This document shows positions 54,440 through 64,000 of a stretch of 64,000 nucleotides of DNA, in pieces (the stretch's first letter is position 1; every line of letters starts with the position of its first letter). Source of the DNA: Notamacropus eugenii (Eukaryota > Chordata > Mammalia > Diprotodontia > Macropodidae). The translations under genes were made by a program, and so were the position numbers. The notes below the pieces were generated by a model. The model ran no database searches and was not told where the DNA came from. It saw only the letters and a program-made list of their open reading frames with translations. The DNA is taken from assembly GCF_028372415.1 (NCBI RefSeq), contig NC_092878.1, positions 30,238,903 to 30,302,902 of the forward strand. The letters run 5' to 3'.

Positions 54440-54645
54440 GATGGAAATAACAGTTAATATTTATACGATGCTTTAAACTTCAAAAAAGTGTCTTATTATG
54501 TCTGTTTTACATGTGAGGGAACTGAGTCTAAGAAGGGTCAATCGACTTAAGGTTTAGTAAACTGTGACTGAGGCAGGATTTGCACTCAGGTCTTCCTGAT
54601 CCCAAAATCTGGTTCTTAAGCTATTGTACCTTCTAGTCACATCTG
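54440..54645 (-). mobile_element. CORE-SINE fragment
   Basis: Reversed order: TAATATTTATACGATGCTTT, TTTTACATGTGAGGGAACTG, TTTGCACTCAGGTCTTCCTG. Confidence 0.65.
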
Positions 54646-54711
54646 AGAGCTATAAAGAAGAAAAACTTAGGAAAAGAACACATAACATTTTAGTAAAAAT
54701 GTATTAGAAAC

Positions 54712-54714
<3 letters not shown>

Positions 54715-54772
<58 letters not shown>
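54715..54772. repeat. (CA)n followed by (TA)n microsatellite
   Basis: CA run of about 46 bases, then AT run of about 12. Confidence 0.97.
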
Positions 54773-54773
<1 letters not shown>

Positions 54774-54856
54774 AAACAATGTATCATGAGTTCATGATTT
54801 CCTGTGTGGAAATTACCTTCATCCATGCAAATTGTAATATTTGTTCTCTATAACAG

Positions 54857-55090
54857 GGCTTCTTAAGCTTTCTCTACTGGACCCCTTTTCGCATTTAGGC
54901 AGTACTCCTTGGCATTGAGTGGTCTGAGGCTACGGTAAAGTTACCCAATGCAAGACAGGCAAGCACCGACAGAAGCACCTCAGATTCATGTCTGATTTTT
55001 AATTAATTTTTGGTCTTTGTGCATTCAGAAAACTTTTAATGTTGTCAATTTTTTCATGACCCCATATTTAAATTTAAGAAGTTTAAGAGG
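54857..55090. mobile_element. hAT-type nonautonomous element (decayed, tentative)
   Basis: Starts CAGGGCTTCTTAAGCTTTCT and ends near TTTAAATTTAAGAAGTTTAA with GACCCCATATT between, the layout of the hAT family at 45196-45409. No clean target duplication is seen. Confidence 0.45.
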
Positions 55091-55094
55091 TGTT

Positions 55095-55765
55095 GCACAT
55101 CAAAGTACCTGTCCATAACTTCTACATATGAATAAGATGTATATATCTCTTTCTTTACATAGTGGTTTGGTGAAAATAGCAGAATGTCTCTATTTAAAAC
55201 TACTTGAATATTATTCAAAAATTAAGCTTTGATTAAAATGTCTTGTCACTCCAAAGTCTTCCCCCACCTCCCAGAATTTAGTCTGTATCAGGGGGAACTT
55301 AGAGCCTAATTCTGTGATGGTTATATTTGCTAAAATACTCTTTAATACTAATTAACCCACAAACACCTATCTGGTGAGTGGTTAGGGTTGAAAATGATGG
55401 GCAATGCAGACAGCTGTGCAAAGAAGACAGTGCAGCTGTCTGCAACCATTCATTGACACTCCTGTCTCCGAGTTTAACAGATGTTCTCTTGACAGTAGTG
55501 ATTGGTGTTGGAACCTGGCAGTCTCTGAGGTAATACGGTAGGGGTGCTGTGCCTGGATTTGTGGGAGAATGGGAAGAGTAAATATTAGGGGTGATGGAAG
55601 ATTATATGTTTTACTCATGTTTCAAGCACTGGATTTGTGGTAGCTCTGGGTTCCAATGCCTTTCAACAGAGCAATATCAGTATTTTAGACACTAACGACA
55701 AGACCCTGGAAAAATCTGGTGGGCAGTTTTGGTAGAGGAGTCTTCAGGGAGTAGGCAAAAGATCT
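55095..55765. other. Unique island with paired E-box inverted repeat
   Basis: No repeat identity. At 55406-55416 and 55433-55443 lies a perfect 11-bp inverted repeat (GCAGACAGCTG and CAGCTGTCTGC) with a 16-base spacer; each arm has a CAGCTG E-box. Confidence 0.45.
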
Positions 55766-55774
55766 AGTCTATAT

Positions 55775-56055
55775 GCACATAATTAATGAGAATAATAATA
55801 GCGAGCAGTTATATAGCATCACCTAATATGTGCCAGGTATCGTGCCAAGAGCTTTACAAATATTATCTAGTTTGATCCTCACAACAACTTGGGAGTTAGG
55901 TGTTATTATCTCCTTTTACAGATGAGGAAACCAACTCAAAGAAGGGTTAAGTGACTTACCCAGGATCATACAGCTAATAGCTGTCTCAGGTCATATTTGA
56001 GCTCAGGTCTTCCTGACTAGGCTTAGTGCTCTCTTCACAACACCAGCTAGCTGTG
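55775..56055 (-). mobile_element. MAR1-type CORE-SINE, near full length
   Basis: Reversed order: ATGTGCCAGGTATCGTGCCA, TTTGATCCTCACAACAACTT, ACAGATGAGGAAACCAACTC, GAGCTCAGGTCTTCCTGACT and a head-end ACCAGCTAGCTG. Confidence 0.85.
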
Positions 56056-56234
56056 GCAAGTGAGAAGTGCTTCTGGGTGCTTGTTTACATTTGTTAGCCA
56101 ACAGGATATCTGAGAGAAAGGTAAGTTTGGAGAAAATTAGATGAGTTAAAAAAACAAAATTAGAAAAGATTATCCAGGGGTGCCATGTTATTATACAATC
56201 TGTCTTCCTTGTTTCTGTTACTTTCTGGATCTGA

Positions 56235-56405
56235 ATATTATAGATCCAGAGTCAAATGACCCAAGCAGCCATATAGTCCAAACCAATGAGGAAACTGAGG
56301 CCATGGAGGTTAAATGACTTGCTCCAAGTTGTAGTATAGTTAATGTAAAACTCAGGAGTTGAACCTTGGTCCTCTGACTTCAGAGCCAGTGTTCTTTCTG
56401 TTTAT
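56235..56405 (-). mobile_element. MIR3-like SINE
   Basis: Reversed order with AATGAGGAAACTGAGGCCAT and GGTCCTCTGACTTCAGAGCC. Confidence 0.6.
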
Positions 56406-56409
56406 TATC

Positions 56410-56535
56410 TCTATGAACTTGGGAAAACTCCCTTAACTTCTCTGAGCCTCAATTTTCTCATTTGTAAAAGGAAGGGGTTTGACAAGATGGTCTCTGAAGT
56501 TCCTTCCAGCTTCAGAGCTGTTATCCAATGATCCA
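56410..56535 (+). mobile_element. MIR3-like SINE
   Basis: GAACTTGGGAAAACTCCCTT, CTCATTTGTAAAAGGAAGGG, tail CCTTCCAGCTTCAGAGCTGT. It lies tail-out next to the reversed copy at 56235-56405. Confidence 0.6.
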
Positions 56536-56651
56536 TTCTGTGATATTACATTGTAATAATGGATGGTATATGGTCTAAGGGAAGAGTCCCTTCCCAGGGT
56601 CCTTCATTCCAGTAGCATGAAGGAGTGCCTTTGAGAGGATCTATAAGAAAT

Positions 56652-56902
56652 CTGAGGTAGTTAGGTGGTGCAGTGGATAGAGTACCAGGCTTGGAGGCGG
56701 GAAGACTTATCTTTCTGAATTCAAATCTGGCCTCAGACACTTACTAGCTGTGTGACCCTGAGCAAGTCACTTAACTCTGTCTCAGTTTCTTCATCTGTAA
56801 TACAAGCTAGAAAAGGAAATGGGAAATCATTTCAGCATCTTTGCCAAGAAAACCCCAAATAGAAACATGACTGGAAAAACTACTCAACAATAACAACATA
56901 GG
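56652..56902 (+). mobile_element. tRNA-derived SINE with RTE/Bov-B-like tail, near full length
   Basis: Head GTTAGGTGGTGCAGTGGATA, AGCTGTGTGACCCTGAGCAA, tail CATCTTTGCCAAGAAAACCC and an ACAATAACAAC end. Confidence 0.88.
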
Positions 56903-56904
56903 AA

Positions 56905-57765
56905 ACTTGGAAGCTGTTTTTTTCAGGAGATGCCCTTCTGATCACCTAGAATTCTTTCCCTAAGAATAACAATACTTTTGTTGAAAATATTCTCAATTTT
57001 GTTTCCTTCTCTGATGTACAGACAAGTGCTGTAGAATATATGGAGACTGGGGAAAATGTTTGGATCCAAATTATATGGTATAGATGAACTTTCTGAACTT
57101 TGTGCATACATAATCATCTATATCAAAAAGAATGTGACTCAGTTTAAATCTTGATAATTTCCTCACATTTCATGGACGTGATTCTAAATTATTATCTCTT
57201 ACCCTAAATTCCTTCCCTTTTTGATCATACCTCCAAGGGCACCATTGCTTGAGTATATATCCCAAAGTTCACAAAACTCTTACAAACATTAGCAAATGAA
57301 TGGTTAGTTTAGATAGAACACACACACGTATACCTCCGATGTAAGCAGTAAGGAGTCCACAGTTTACATTTTTGTCTTTTTTTAAAGAGAAATCATATTC
57401 CATATGAGCCAGTCTTTCAGCCAAGAGAGTGTAGAAAGAATCTTCTCCCCCCTCTCCATAGTCTTTTTCTGTCTCTTGACTCTGTCTCTTTCTACCTCTT
57501 ACACACTCCCTTTTTAATCATGTTTTTAATGCCCTTTGTAGACAGAATGAAGTAGAATATAAATTATGTTTACCCATCTTAGAACAAGCTGTTCCTCAGC
57601 GACATACCAAGACACCAAAAATGAGACAGATTCTTTGGATAATACCTTCTTTGTGAGCGAGGATTGAATCACTAGGTCTAGAAACAAATGATTAATCACA
57701 GCCCAGCTTTAATGAGAATGACCACAGTCTGTGAGGTCCCTAAATTCAAAAAAGACAAATGTGTA
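56905..57765. other. Intergenic, unassigned
   Basis: No repeat or gene recognised. Confidence 0.4.
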
Positions 57766-57767
57766 TG

Positions 57768-57995
57768 GCAGTAGTTCTTAACCCTTTTTTCTGTCGTGGT
57801 TCCCTGGGTCAATCTGGTGAAACTTATGGACCCTTTCTCAGGATAATGCTTTTTGAATACATAAAAGAAAACACACAGGTTTAAAAAGAAACCCAATTAA
57901 ATTGAAATACAGTTATCAAAATATGAAAAAAAAGTTCATAGACTCTCTGAAATCTAAGCATGGACTCCTTGGACCCAAAGTCAAGGAGTTAATTT
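57768..57995. mobile_element. hAT-type nonautonomous element
   Basis: Starts CAGTAGTTCTTAACCCTTTT with TCAATCTGGTGAAACTTATG and ends around TGGACCCAAAGTCAAGGAG. This layout (inverted TTCTTAACC ends, GTGAAACTTATGGACC) is typical of MER20-like hAT elements. The right end is decayed. Confidence 0.6.
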
Positions 57996-58329
57996 AATCT
58001 CTGGAAAGTCACGGTTTCTTAAAGGTGGCTTCTACAATAGTAGTAATGAAAAGTGTAAATATAAAATATGTAAACAAGCAAATACCATCTTCCTTTCTAG
58101 ATATGTATCTGACCAATGAGAGGATTTTGGACAGCATGTAGTTTGTGTCCTTATTTTCTTGCCCAATTTTTCCATTCCTCTCCTTCGAGTAGGATCAGGT
58201 ACACTAATCTTTATGGTCCTAGAATAATAACATAAAACAATCCTGTTATTACCAACAGCAACCACAATGATGGTGAGGCTCAGACAGTTTTTAGACTAGA
58301 TCCTCCTAAGAATGAAGGATATCAAAGAT

Positions 58330-59230
58330 GTCCAGGAAAGGGTAAACGACCCATCCACACAAAAATATTTATAGCAACTTTCTGTGGTGGTTAAGAAAAG
58401 GAAACCAAAGGGATGCTCATCAATTGGGGAATGGCCAAACAAGCTGTGCTATATGATTGTAACGGAATATTATTGTGCTGTTCAAAATAACGAGCAGGAT
58501 GATTTCAGGAAAACTTAGAAAGGCTTACATGACCTAATGCATAGTGAAATGAACAGAACCAGAAGTACATTGTATGCAGTGACAGCAATATTGTCCAATA
58601 AAGAACAGTGAATGACTTAACTACTCTCAGCAATACAGTGATCCAAGACAATCCCAAAGGACTAATGGAGAAGCATACTATTCACCGAGAGAGAACTGAT
58701 ATGGATTGAATACAGAATGAAGCAGGCTATTTTTTCACTTTCTTTCTTTCTTTTTATTCTAGTCTTCTTGTACAAAATGGCTTGAGGAGCAGCTAGGTGG
58801 TGCAGTGGATAGAGCACCAGTGCAGGAGTCAAATCTCACCTCAGACACTTGACCCGCACTAGCTGTGTGACCTTGGTCAAGTCACTTCACCCCAACTGCC
58901 TCATCCTGGGCCATCTCTAGTCATCCTGATGAATATCTGGTCACTGGATTCAGATGGCTCTGGAGGAGAAGTGAGGTTGGTGGACTGCACAGCCCTCCCT
59001 CACTCAAAACAAAGTCAAGTGCAAGTCATGTCATTATTTCTCTGACGGTATGGTCTTCTTCAGCAACCAAGGACACACACAAAATGGCTACGATGGAAAT
59101 GTTTTACATAACTGCACATGCATAACTTACATCTGATTGTTCACTATCTGGGGGATGGAAGGAGAGAGAGAGAGGGAGAGAATTTGGAATTCAAAACGTT
59201 AAATAAAAACGTTTAATTTTTTTTAAAAAA
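58330..59230 (+). mobile_element. L1 LINE 3' end, split by a WSINE-like SINE
   Basis: CAATTGGGGAATGGCCAAAC, GTGAAATGAACAGAACCAGA and the 3' UTR CTATCTGGGGGATGGAAGGA belong to one sense-strand L1 end. The A-rich tail is at 59220-59235. A SINE lies at 58783-59078. Confidence 0.85.
58772..59089 (+). mobile_element. WSINE-like SINE with 11-bp target duplication
   Basis: The duplication ACAAAATGGCT is at 58772-58782 and 59079-59089. The body begins TGAGGAGCAGCTAGGTGGTG, has CAGACACTTGACCCGCACTA, ATGAATATCTGGTCACTGGA and GAGGGCTG reversed as CAGCCCTCCCTCACTC, and ends ATGGTCTTCTTCAGCAACCA. Confidence 0.9.
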
Positions 59231-59304
59231 AGAATGAAAGAAATCACAGAATAATTAAGTGTTTGGAATTTCCTCTTTAAATAGAAAGCACACATCATTT
59301 AAGT

Positions 59305-59465
59305 GAAGTCCTATGGGAGAGGAGAAAGTGTGCTGGTTTGGAGACAGAAGACCTGTTTCAAGTTCTGGCCCCCTCTACTTATTAGTCATGTAACCTTGAC
59401 AAGACTTCTTGGAGTCTGTTTCTTTGTGGAAAACTTGAACCAGCCATATCAATGTTACTGTGAGA
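59305..59465 (+). mobile_element. MIR-like SINE
   Basis: GAGACAGAAGACCTGTTTCA and ATTAGTCATGTAACCTTGAC, decayed. Confidence 0.45.
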
Positions 59466-59509
59466 AATGAGCGAGATAATGCATGTAAAGATGGGTCAGT
59501 GTGGAGAGG

Positions 59510-59705
59510 CTGATGGAATATTTGACTTAGAATTGAGAAAAAACTGGATTCTGCCTCAGTTACTTATGATCTGTGTGGATAAAAAAACAGCCAAATGGCT
59601 CTCTGACCCTCTAGCTCCTCTTCTGTAAAATGAGGAAAGGAATACTTGTAGTGTATGGCACACAAAGTTGTTTCAATGCCTAAATGAAATAATTTACATT
59701 ATATA
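59510..59705 (+). mobile_element. MIR-like SINE
   Basis: TTACTTATGATCTGTGTGGA and CTTCTGTAAAATGAGGAAAG, then the CORE-like CAATGCCTAAATGAAATAAT. Confidence 0.5.
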
Positions 59706-59733
59706 CATGAAATACATAGTACTGATATATATG

Positions 59734-59755
59734 ATATATTATAATTATAATATAT
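59734..59755. repeat. Perfect AT palindrome, 22 bp
   Basis: Centre ATAATTAT with both arms extending as ATATATT/AATATAT, inside an AT-rich stretch of about 80 bases. Confidence 0.9.
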
Positions 59756-59789
59756 ATTATATAACATTGCTTTTAATGAATACTGGCTG

Positions 59790-59960
59790 ATTGTAATGTG
59801 TTATATATAGGCATTGTGGTCAACATTAAATAGTCAGTGACAAAGTGAAAGAGCCCTTGACCTCAAGGAGCAAACACTCTAGTGGGAGAAAGGATATGGG
59901 TTATGTACAAAGAAAATATGGAATGATTTGGGTGGAGGCTGAGGGGCCAGGGGGCTAGGG
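59790..59960 (-). mobile_element. L2 LINE 3' fragment
   Basis: CTTGACCTCAAGGAGCAAAC followed by TCTAGTGGGAGAAAGGATAT is the reversed L2 3' end. Confidence 0.55.
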
Positions 59961-60011
59961 ACCCTTCCCCCAGAACAAATCCAATCCATTACTATGATGT
60001 AATATCACAAA

Positions 60012-60165
60012 ATGAATCATAGGATCATAGCTCGAGAGCTGGAAGGAACCTCAGAAACCATCTAGTCCAACCCCCTCATTTTATAGATGAGGGAACTAAG
60101 GCTCAGAGAAATTAAGGAATTTTTCCCAAGATCACACAGAGAGTAAGTAGAAAGAACATTGTCTC
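60012..60165 (-). mobile_element. MIR3-like SINE
   Basis: GAATCATAGGATCATAGCTC, GAGCTGGAAGGAACCTCAGA, ATAGATGAGGGAACTAAGGC in reversed order. Confidence 0.7.
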
Positions 60166-60395
60166 TGGAGTCAGAGGACCAAGATTTAGCTCTGTTATAT
60201 ACTTCTATTATATGTAGAACATAACTTATGGTATAACATATTATATAACTTCTGTTAACTCTGAAGCAAATCATTTAAGCTTTCTGAGCCTTGGTTTCCA
60301 CATTTAAAATGTGAAAGATTTAGATGATATGGCTTCTGGAATCTCTTTTGGCTCTGGATCTATAATCTTCAAATCCAAAATTTTAGATCCAGAAA
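60165..60395 (+). mobile_element. MIR3-like SINE
   Basis: CTGGAGTCAGAGGACCAAGA, TTTCTGAGCCTTGGTTTCCA, tail TTTTGGCTCTGGATCTATAA. An AT-rich insert lies in the middle. Confidence 0.55.
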
Positions 60396-60599
60396 GTTAC
60401 ATAAGCAAGAAAGACAGACAATTTTATGGTTGCATGGCACCCTGAGATAATCTTGGATGATCAGAGAAAGTCTGATGTAGGAGGTGTATGAAGGGAAGGT
60501 GGGAAGGGAATAAATTACAGGAATGCTGGACTATCTATAAAAAGGTATAAGGATGAAAAATGAAATGTTATCTGTGAAGCATTGCAAGTTGACCATCTT

Positions 60600-61312
60600 G
60601 ACTGGAATTTGAATATGAATAATGTGTAATAAGTCTGGGAATATAGGTTGAAGCCCACCCACAGTTAGGGAGTCAGGACATGGATGGAAATATAGCAATG
60701 GGAGATCAAGAGAAAGTAGGAAAAGAATGAGGTTTTCTTATGAAAACCCAGAAAATGATTCCCAGGAAGAAGGAGTCATCAATAATGTTAAATGTTGAAG
60801 AGATGATTAGGACTGAGAAAAGATCACTGGATTTTGTAAATATAAAATCTTTGGAGAGCACAGTTTCAGCTGAGCAAAGAAATCAGGTCAAATTGCAAGG
60901 GTTTGAGGAGTATATGAAAAGAAATGGAGACAATAAGAATAGACATTTTTTTCTAGAAGTTTGTATGGGAGATGGAAGATACAGGATGTTGGTTTGAAGG
61001 GATGGTAAGGTCAACTCATGTATTTTTAAGGAAGGATTAGAACTGAGCAGATCTATAAGTAGCAGGGAAGAAGCTGGTAGATTGGAAGGTATTTGAATTT
61101 AGAGGGAAGTGGATTGATTGTGGAAGTGATTTTTTCAGAAAGAAAAGCCTAGAAAGGGTAAAATCCAGAGTTGAGGGATTGGCTTTGGTGAGGCGAAAGG
61201 TCCCCTATTCATTAGAGACTAGAATAAAATAAGAAAAAGAGGAGAATGTCAAAGCATTTGGAGATGGAAAGTTGGGGAGAAGAGTGAGTTTTGAGTGAAT
61301 GGCTTCTGTTTT
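60600..61312 (-). mobile_element. L2 LINE fragment (tentative extent)
   Basis: Purine-rich reversed L2-like sequence with GAGATTGGC-type text, such as GAGTTGAGGGATTGGCTTTG and GAAGGAGTCATCAATAATGT. Strongly decayed; the frame at 60740-60997 has no conserved motif. Confidence 0.4.
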
Positions 61313-61314
61313 CT

Positions 61315-61516
61315 CGATTGTTGTGTTTGTCCTTCATTGCCAAAGAAGACCATGCCATCAGAGAAGTGATGACATGACTTGCACTTGATTTTGTTTTGAG
61401 TGAGGGAGGGCTGTGCAGGGCACCAGCCTCACTTCTCCTCCAGAACCACCGGAATCCAATGACCAGATATTCATCAGAATGACTGGAGATGACCCAGGAT
61501 GCAGTGGGAGACCTTG
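61315..61516 (-). mobile_element. WSINE-like SINE, head missing
   Basis: Reversed tail TTGTCCTTCATTGCCAAAGA, GTGATGACATGACTTGCACT, GAGGGAGGGCTGTGCAGGGC and ATGACTGGAGATGACCCAGG. It stops at about 61516 where the tRNA-like head should follow. Confidence 0.8.
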
Positions 61517-61519
61517 GGC

Positions 61520-62600
61520 CCTTTAGGCCAAGGTCTATGCAGGCACTCAATGGATTTAATTGCAAGAAATTCTTGGATGAAGCAACTGATTACAGAACTG
61601 ATCTATTTTGTGTATCTGCATTTTACATACACTAATATATTAATACTAGCTAGAAGTAAATAATGCCCACAAGAGAATGTTTAGTATCCTTCAATCCTAA
61701 AATTAATACATACATCTTAAATCCCAAGCCACTAAATATATACATAAATCTTAAATCCCAAAGATGAAATGGTAGAACAGAAGCAAAGAATTTTCAGCCA
61801 TAGTGGGAGAAAGACATGTGACTAATCAGAGCAAAAATAAAACAGTTTTCACGTCTTCTGATGAGTATAATGGTTCCTTATCATCTTTGGTGAACCTCCG
61901 CAATGCACTCCTCTTCCTTCAATTCAATAAGCTTTTATTAAGATATTTTCTCAATAAAATATAAGGGAAAGTACTATGCTAAGAGGAAAGGGGAAAGAGT
62001 GTTGTGGGACCTTTGAGGCGAGAAGAGAAAATCTGAAACAACCACTGAGGTGGATGGGAGAAGCTATTAAGGATGTGTAAAGGAATAATATTGATATAGT
62101 GAAATCCCAGTTGAGATTAAATTATGTAAAGTTGTAACAGATTCAAACAATGTGGTTTCTTGACTTCCACCAACATCCTTCAGTGGTCCTTGAGTAGGAG
62201 TGGACGCGGGTGGTAAGGGTAATCTGAGGTTACAGTTTGCTTAGGTATGAGTGCAATAGATAAGAGGGCAGGGAATTGACAGGAAGGGACAATAGGGATT
62301 TGAATTGGTTATCTGTAGAATCAATATTTGGAAAGGAGGAAAGCAAAGCCAGAATGGAGCCTGGGAGAACAGGGAGGGGTAGAGAGGCTAGAGGTTCTCT
62401 TGAGGATAAAGAATAGGTTTAGGAGAAATGAGGCTCAGGGGGAGATGGAATGATAGCTAATTATGATGACATCAAGGAATTTTGTAATGGAACATTTTGT
62501 AAACTTTAAAGCATTAAAGATAGCAAGTATTATTAGTCAATTTTGAATGAATATGGTACTGTGAAACTCTGAAGGACTATACTATTTGAAGATCTCATCA
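61520..62600 (-). mobile_element. Unassigned bases, then reversed L2 fragment (from about 61910)
   Basis: The first 390 bases have no identity. From 61920 AATTCAATAAGCTTTTATTA, then GGGACCTTTGAGGCGAGAAG and AGTATTATTAGTCAATTTTG; the middle purine-rich part fits reversed L2 ORF2 (GGGAGAACAGGGAGGGGTAG). Confidence 0.4.
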
Positions 62601-62612
62601 GAGGGAGAGTGG

Positions 62613-62643
62613 AAAGGGGGGGAGGAGGAGGAGGAGAGAGAGA

Positions 62644-62713
<70 letters not shown>
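62613..62713. repeat. (GGA)n/(GA)n microsatellite
   Basis: GGA-rich start, then GA run to 62713 with one T at 62649. The arginine/glutamate-rich frame across it is an artefact. Confidence 0.97.
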
Positions 62714-62714
<1 letters not shown>

Positions 62715-62716
<2 letters not shown>

Positions 62717-62850
62717 CAGAATCACAGGTTTAGAGTCAGGGACCTTAGAGACCATCTTTTTCAACCCATTATTTCTTATTTTATAGATGAGGAAACTGAA
62801 GCTGAGAGGTGTGGTATACTTTATAAACAATGTCTTCCAGATGGCATCTT
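62715..62850 (-). mobile_element. MIR3-like SINE fragment
   Basis: AGAATCACAGGTTTAGAGTC, AGAGACCATCTTTTTCAACC, AGATGAGGAAACTGAAGCTG. Confidence 0.6.
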
Positions 62851-63091
62851 TTAGGTAGAGAAATTAGTGGAATGATGTATTCCAGTTCACCATGTCTACA
62901 AAAATTTCAAGGTCTTCTTACACCTGATCTATAGACATTACTAGGTAATTCAATTCTCAAACCAAACGGTAGAAGCCCAGCAAGAGCAAACTAACACGCT
63001 CCTTGGTGATCAGTTGCAAATGTACTTTCAAATTAGTAGTCAAACTCAGATTAGGATTTATGTATCCTGTTTTCAATGTATATCTACTCAT

Positions 63092-63340
63092 TGTTGTTGA
63101 GTCATTTTAGTCATGTGTCTGACTCTCTGTGACTCCATTTGAGGTTTTCTTGGCAGAGATACTGGAGTGATTTGCCATTTCCTTCTCTAGTTCAGTTTAC
63201 AGATGAGTAACTGAGGCAAACAAGGTTAAATGACTTATTCAGGGTCACGTAGCTAGTAAGCATCTGAGGCAGATTTGAACTCAAGTCCTCCTGACTGAGA
63301 CCAGGGCTCTATCCTCTGTCACCTAGCTTCCTACAATATC
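63092..63340 (-). mobile_element. tRNA-derived SINE with RTE/Bov-B-like tail, near full length
   Basis: Reversed tail ATTGTTGTTGAGTCATTTTA, GACTCCATTTGAGGTTTTCT, GAGTGATTTGCCATTTCCTT, then GTTAAATGACTTATTCAGGG and a head-end CTCTATCCTCTGTCACCTAG. Confidence 0.88.
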
Positions 63341-63547
63341 TATGTAGTAGCCCAACAATGATTTTGAAAAAAAAAAAAATGTTATGGTGAAGTGGTTGTT
63401 GTTAAGAAACGTTTTATCCTTGTACAAACCCACTTAGTACACTTGTCTCCCTACTCTATACCTACTAAAAATAGAAACTGGTTTGACCTTTCCATTCTAC
63501 TCCCACCCTCACCCCCAGCAACTTTGGTTTAGTTTCCTATGCTTCAG

Positions 63548-63685
63548 TTCAATTCAGCTCCACTCCACAAGCATTTATTAAGCTTCCACTACAAGCAAGT
63601 TATGGTTAGGCTAGGGATAGATACAAATGCAAAAATGAAAAACAATCCCTGTCCTGGAAGAACTCATATTCAATTGGATCTTCCA
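63548..63685 (-). mobile_element. L2-type 3' tail
   Basis: ACAAGCATTTATTAAGCTTC and ATCCCTGTCCTGGAAGAACT give the reversed L2 3' end. The bases from 63340 to here are unassigned, and from 63800 to the window end a decayed reversed SINE (GAGGCAGGAGTTGAACCTGG) is likely. Confidence 0.6.
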
Positions 63686-64000
63686 CCCATATCAGAATTC
63701 ATAGATAGCTTGCACTATAAACACATTTGGGGGGTGGGGGTGGTTTCATTCATCTGGTTAGGAAACTCACTCTACCCAACCAGAATGATAGTTGTTCAGA
63801 AATTTAAAACCCTAGAAAACTGCGGGTGTGGGGGACCTCCGAGAGGTTATTACTTGTGGAGTGTCATATACTAGTACCAGAGGCAGGAGTTGAACCTGGA
63901 GCTTCCTGACTCTGAAGCCTGCTAATCTAAGGTCAAAGACAACAACCTTAGAGGTTTTTAATGGCCCTTCACATCATTACAATAGACCACTGCATGTGAG

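Noticed and set aside
62609-62854. Arg/Glu-rich 81-residue frame
   Set aside because: Translation of the GA microsatellite.
28250-64000. Search for GREM1
   Set aside because: No frame of the needed length or with the cystine-knot pattern occurs on either strand, so GREM1 must lie outside the window.

Overview
The window looks like marsupial nuclear DNA. It carries tRNA-derived CORE-SINEs of the MAR1 type, SINEs whose 3' tail resembles an RTE/Bov-B LINE, a second SINE type with a different tail (resembling marsupial WSINE/WALLSI elements), decayed L1 of marsupial type, many old L2 and CR1/L3 fragments, and short hAT elements. The SINE mix hints at an Australian (australidelphian) marsupial rather than an American opossum. 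That call rests on memory of repeat families, not on a database search.

Positions 1 to about 28,245 hold the 3' two thirds of one host gene on the plus strand: SCG5 (secretogranin V, neuroendocrine protein 7B2), the chaperone and inhibitor of prohormone convertase 2. Four coding exons are present (5503-5652, 11795-11907, 22141-22194, 27717-27811), with canonical AG/GT borders, matching phases and introns of about 6.1, 10.2 and 5.5 kb. They correspond to human residues 77-212; the earlier exons lie upstream of the window. A polyadenylation signal is at 28222. The last exon has a one-base frame discrepancy inside the PC2-inhibitory C-terminal peptide: either a sequence error or a real lesion. 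A tandem NAGNAG acceptor at exon 11795 offers an in-frame one-residue variant.

From 28.3 to 64 kb I see no functional protein-coding gene. In human the next gene after SCG5 is GREM1, and its roughly 184-residue single-exon reading frame is not here, so this stretch is best read as SCG5-GREM1 intergenic DNA. It is a mosaic of L1 (notably 32.6-34.8 kb minus, 37.5-41.7 kb plus, 49.7-50.3 kb plus, 58.3-59.2 kb plus), L2, CR1/L3, SINEs, hAT elements and microsatellites. An intronless retrocopy of ERH sits in the 32.6-34.8 kb L1 with a 13-bp target duplication. Between the repeats lie islands with no visible repeat identity (for example 35.17-35.70, 42.0-44.0, 46.9-48.7 and 55.1-55.8 kb), the natural candidates for regulatory sequence of SCG5 or GREM1.

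No new multi-gene system is visible. The points most worth checking are the SCG5 last-exon frame, the NAGNAG acceptor, an intronic hairpin at 26.3 kb, the paired E-box inverted repeat at 55.4 kb, and a roughly 540-bp unassigned unit at 37.0-37.5 kb whose 3' tail matches that of the WSINE-like copies.
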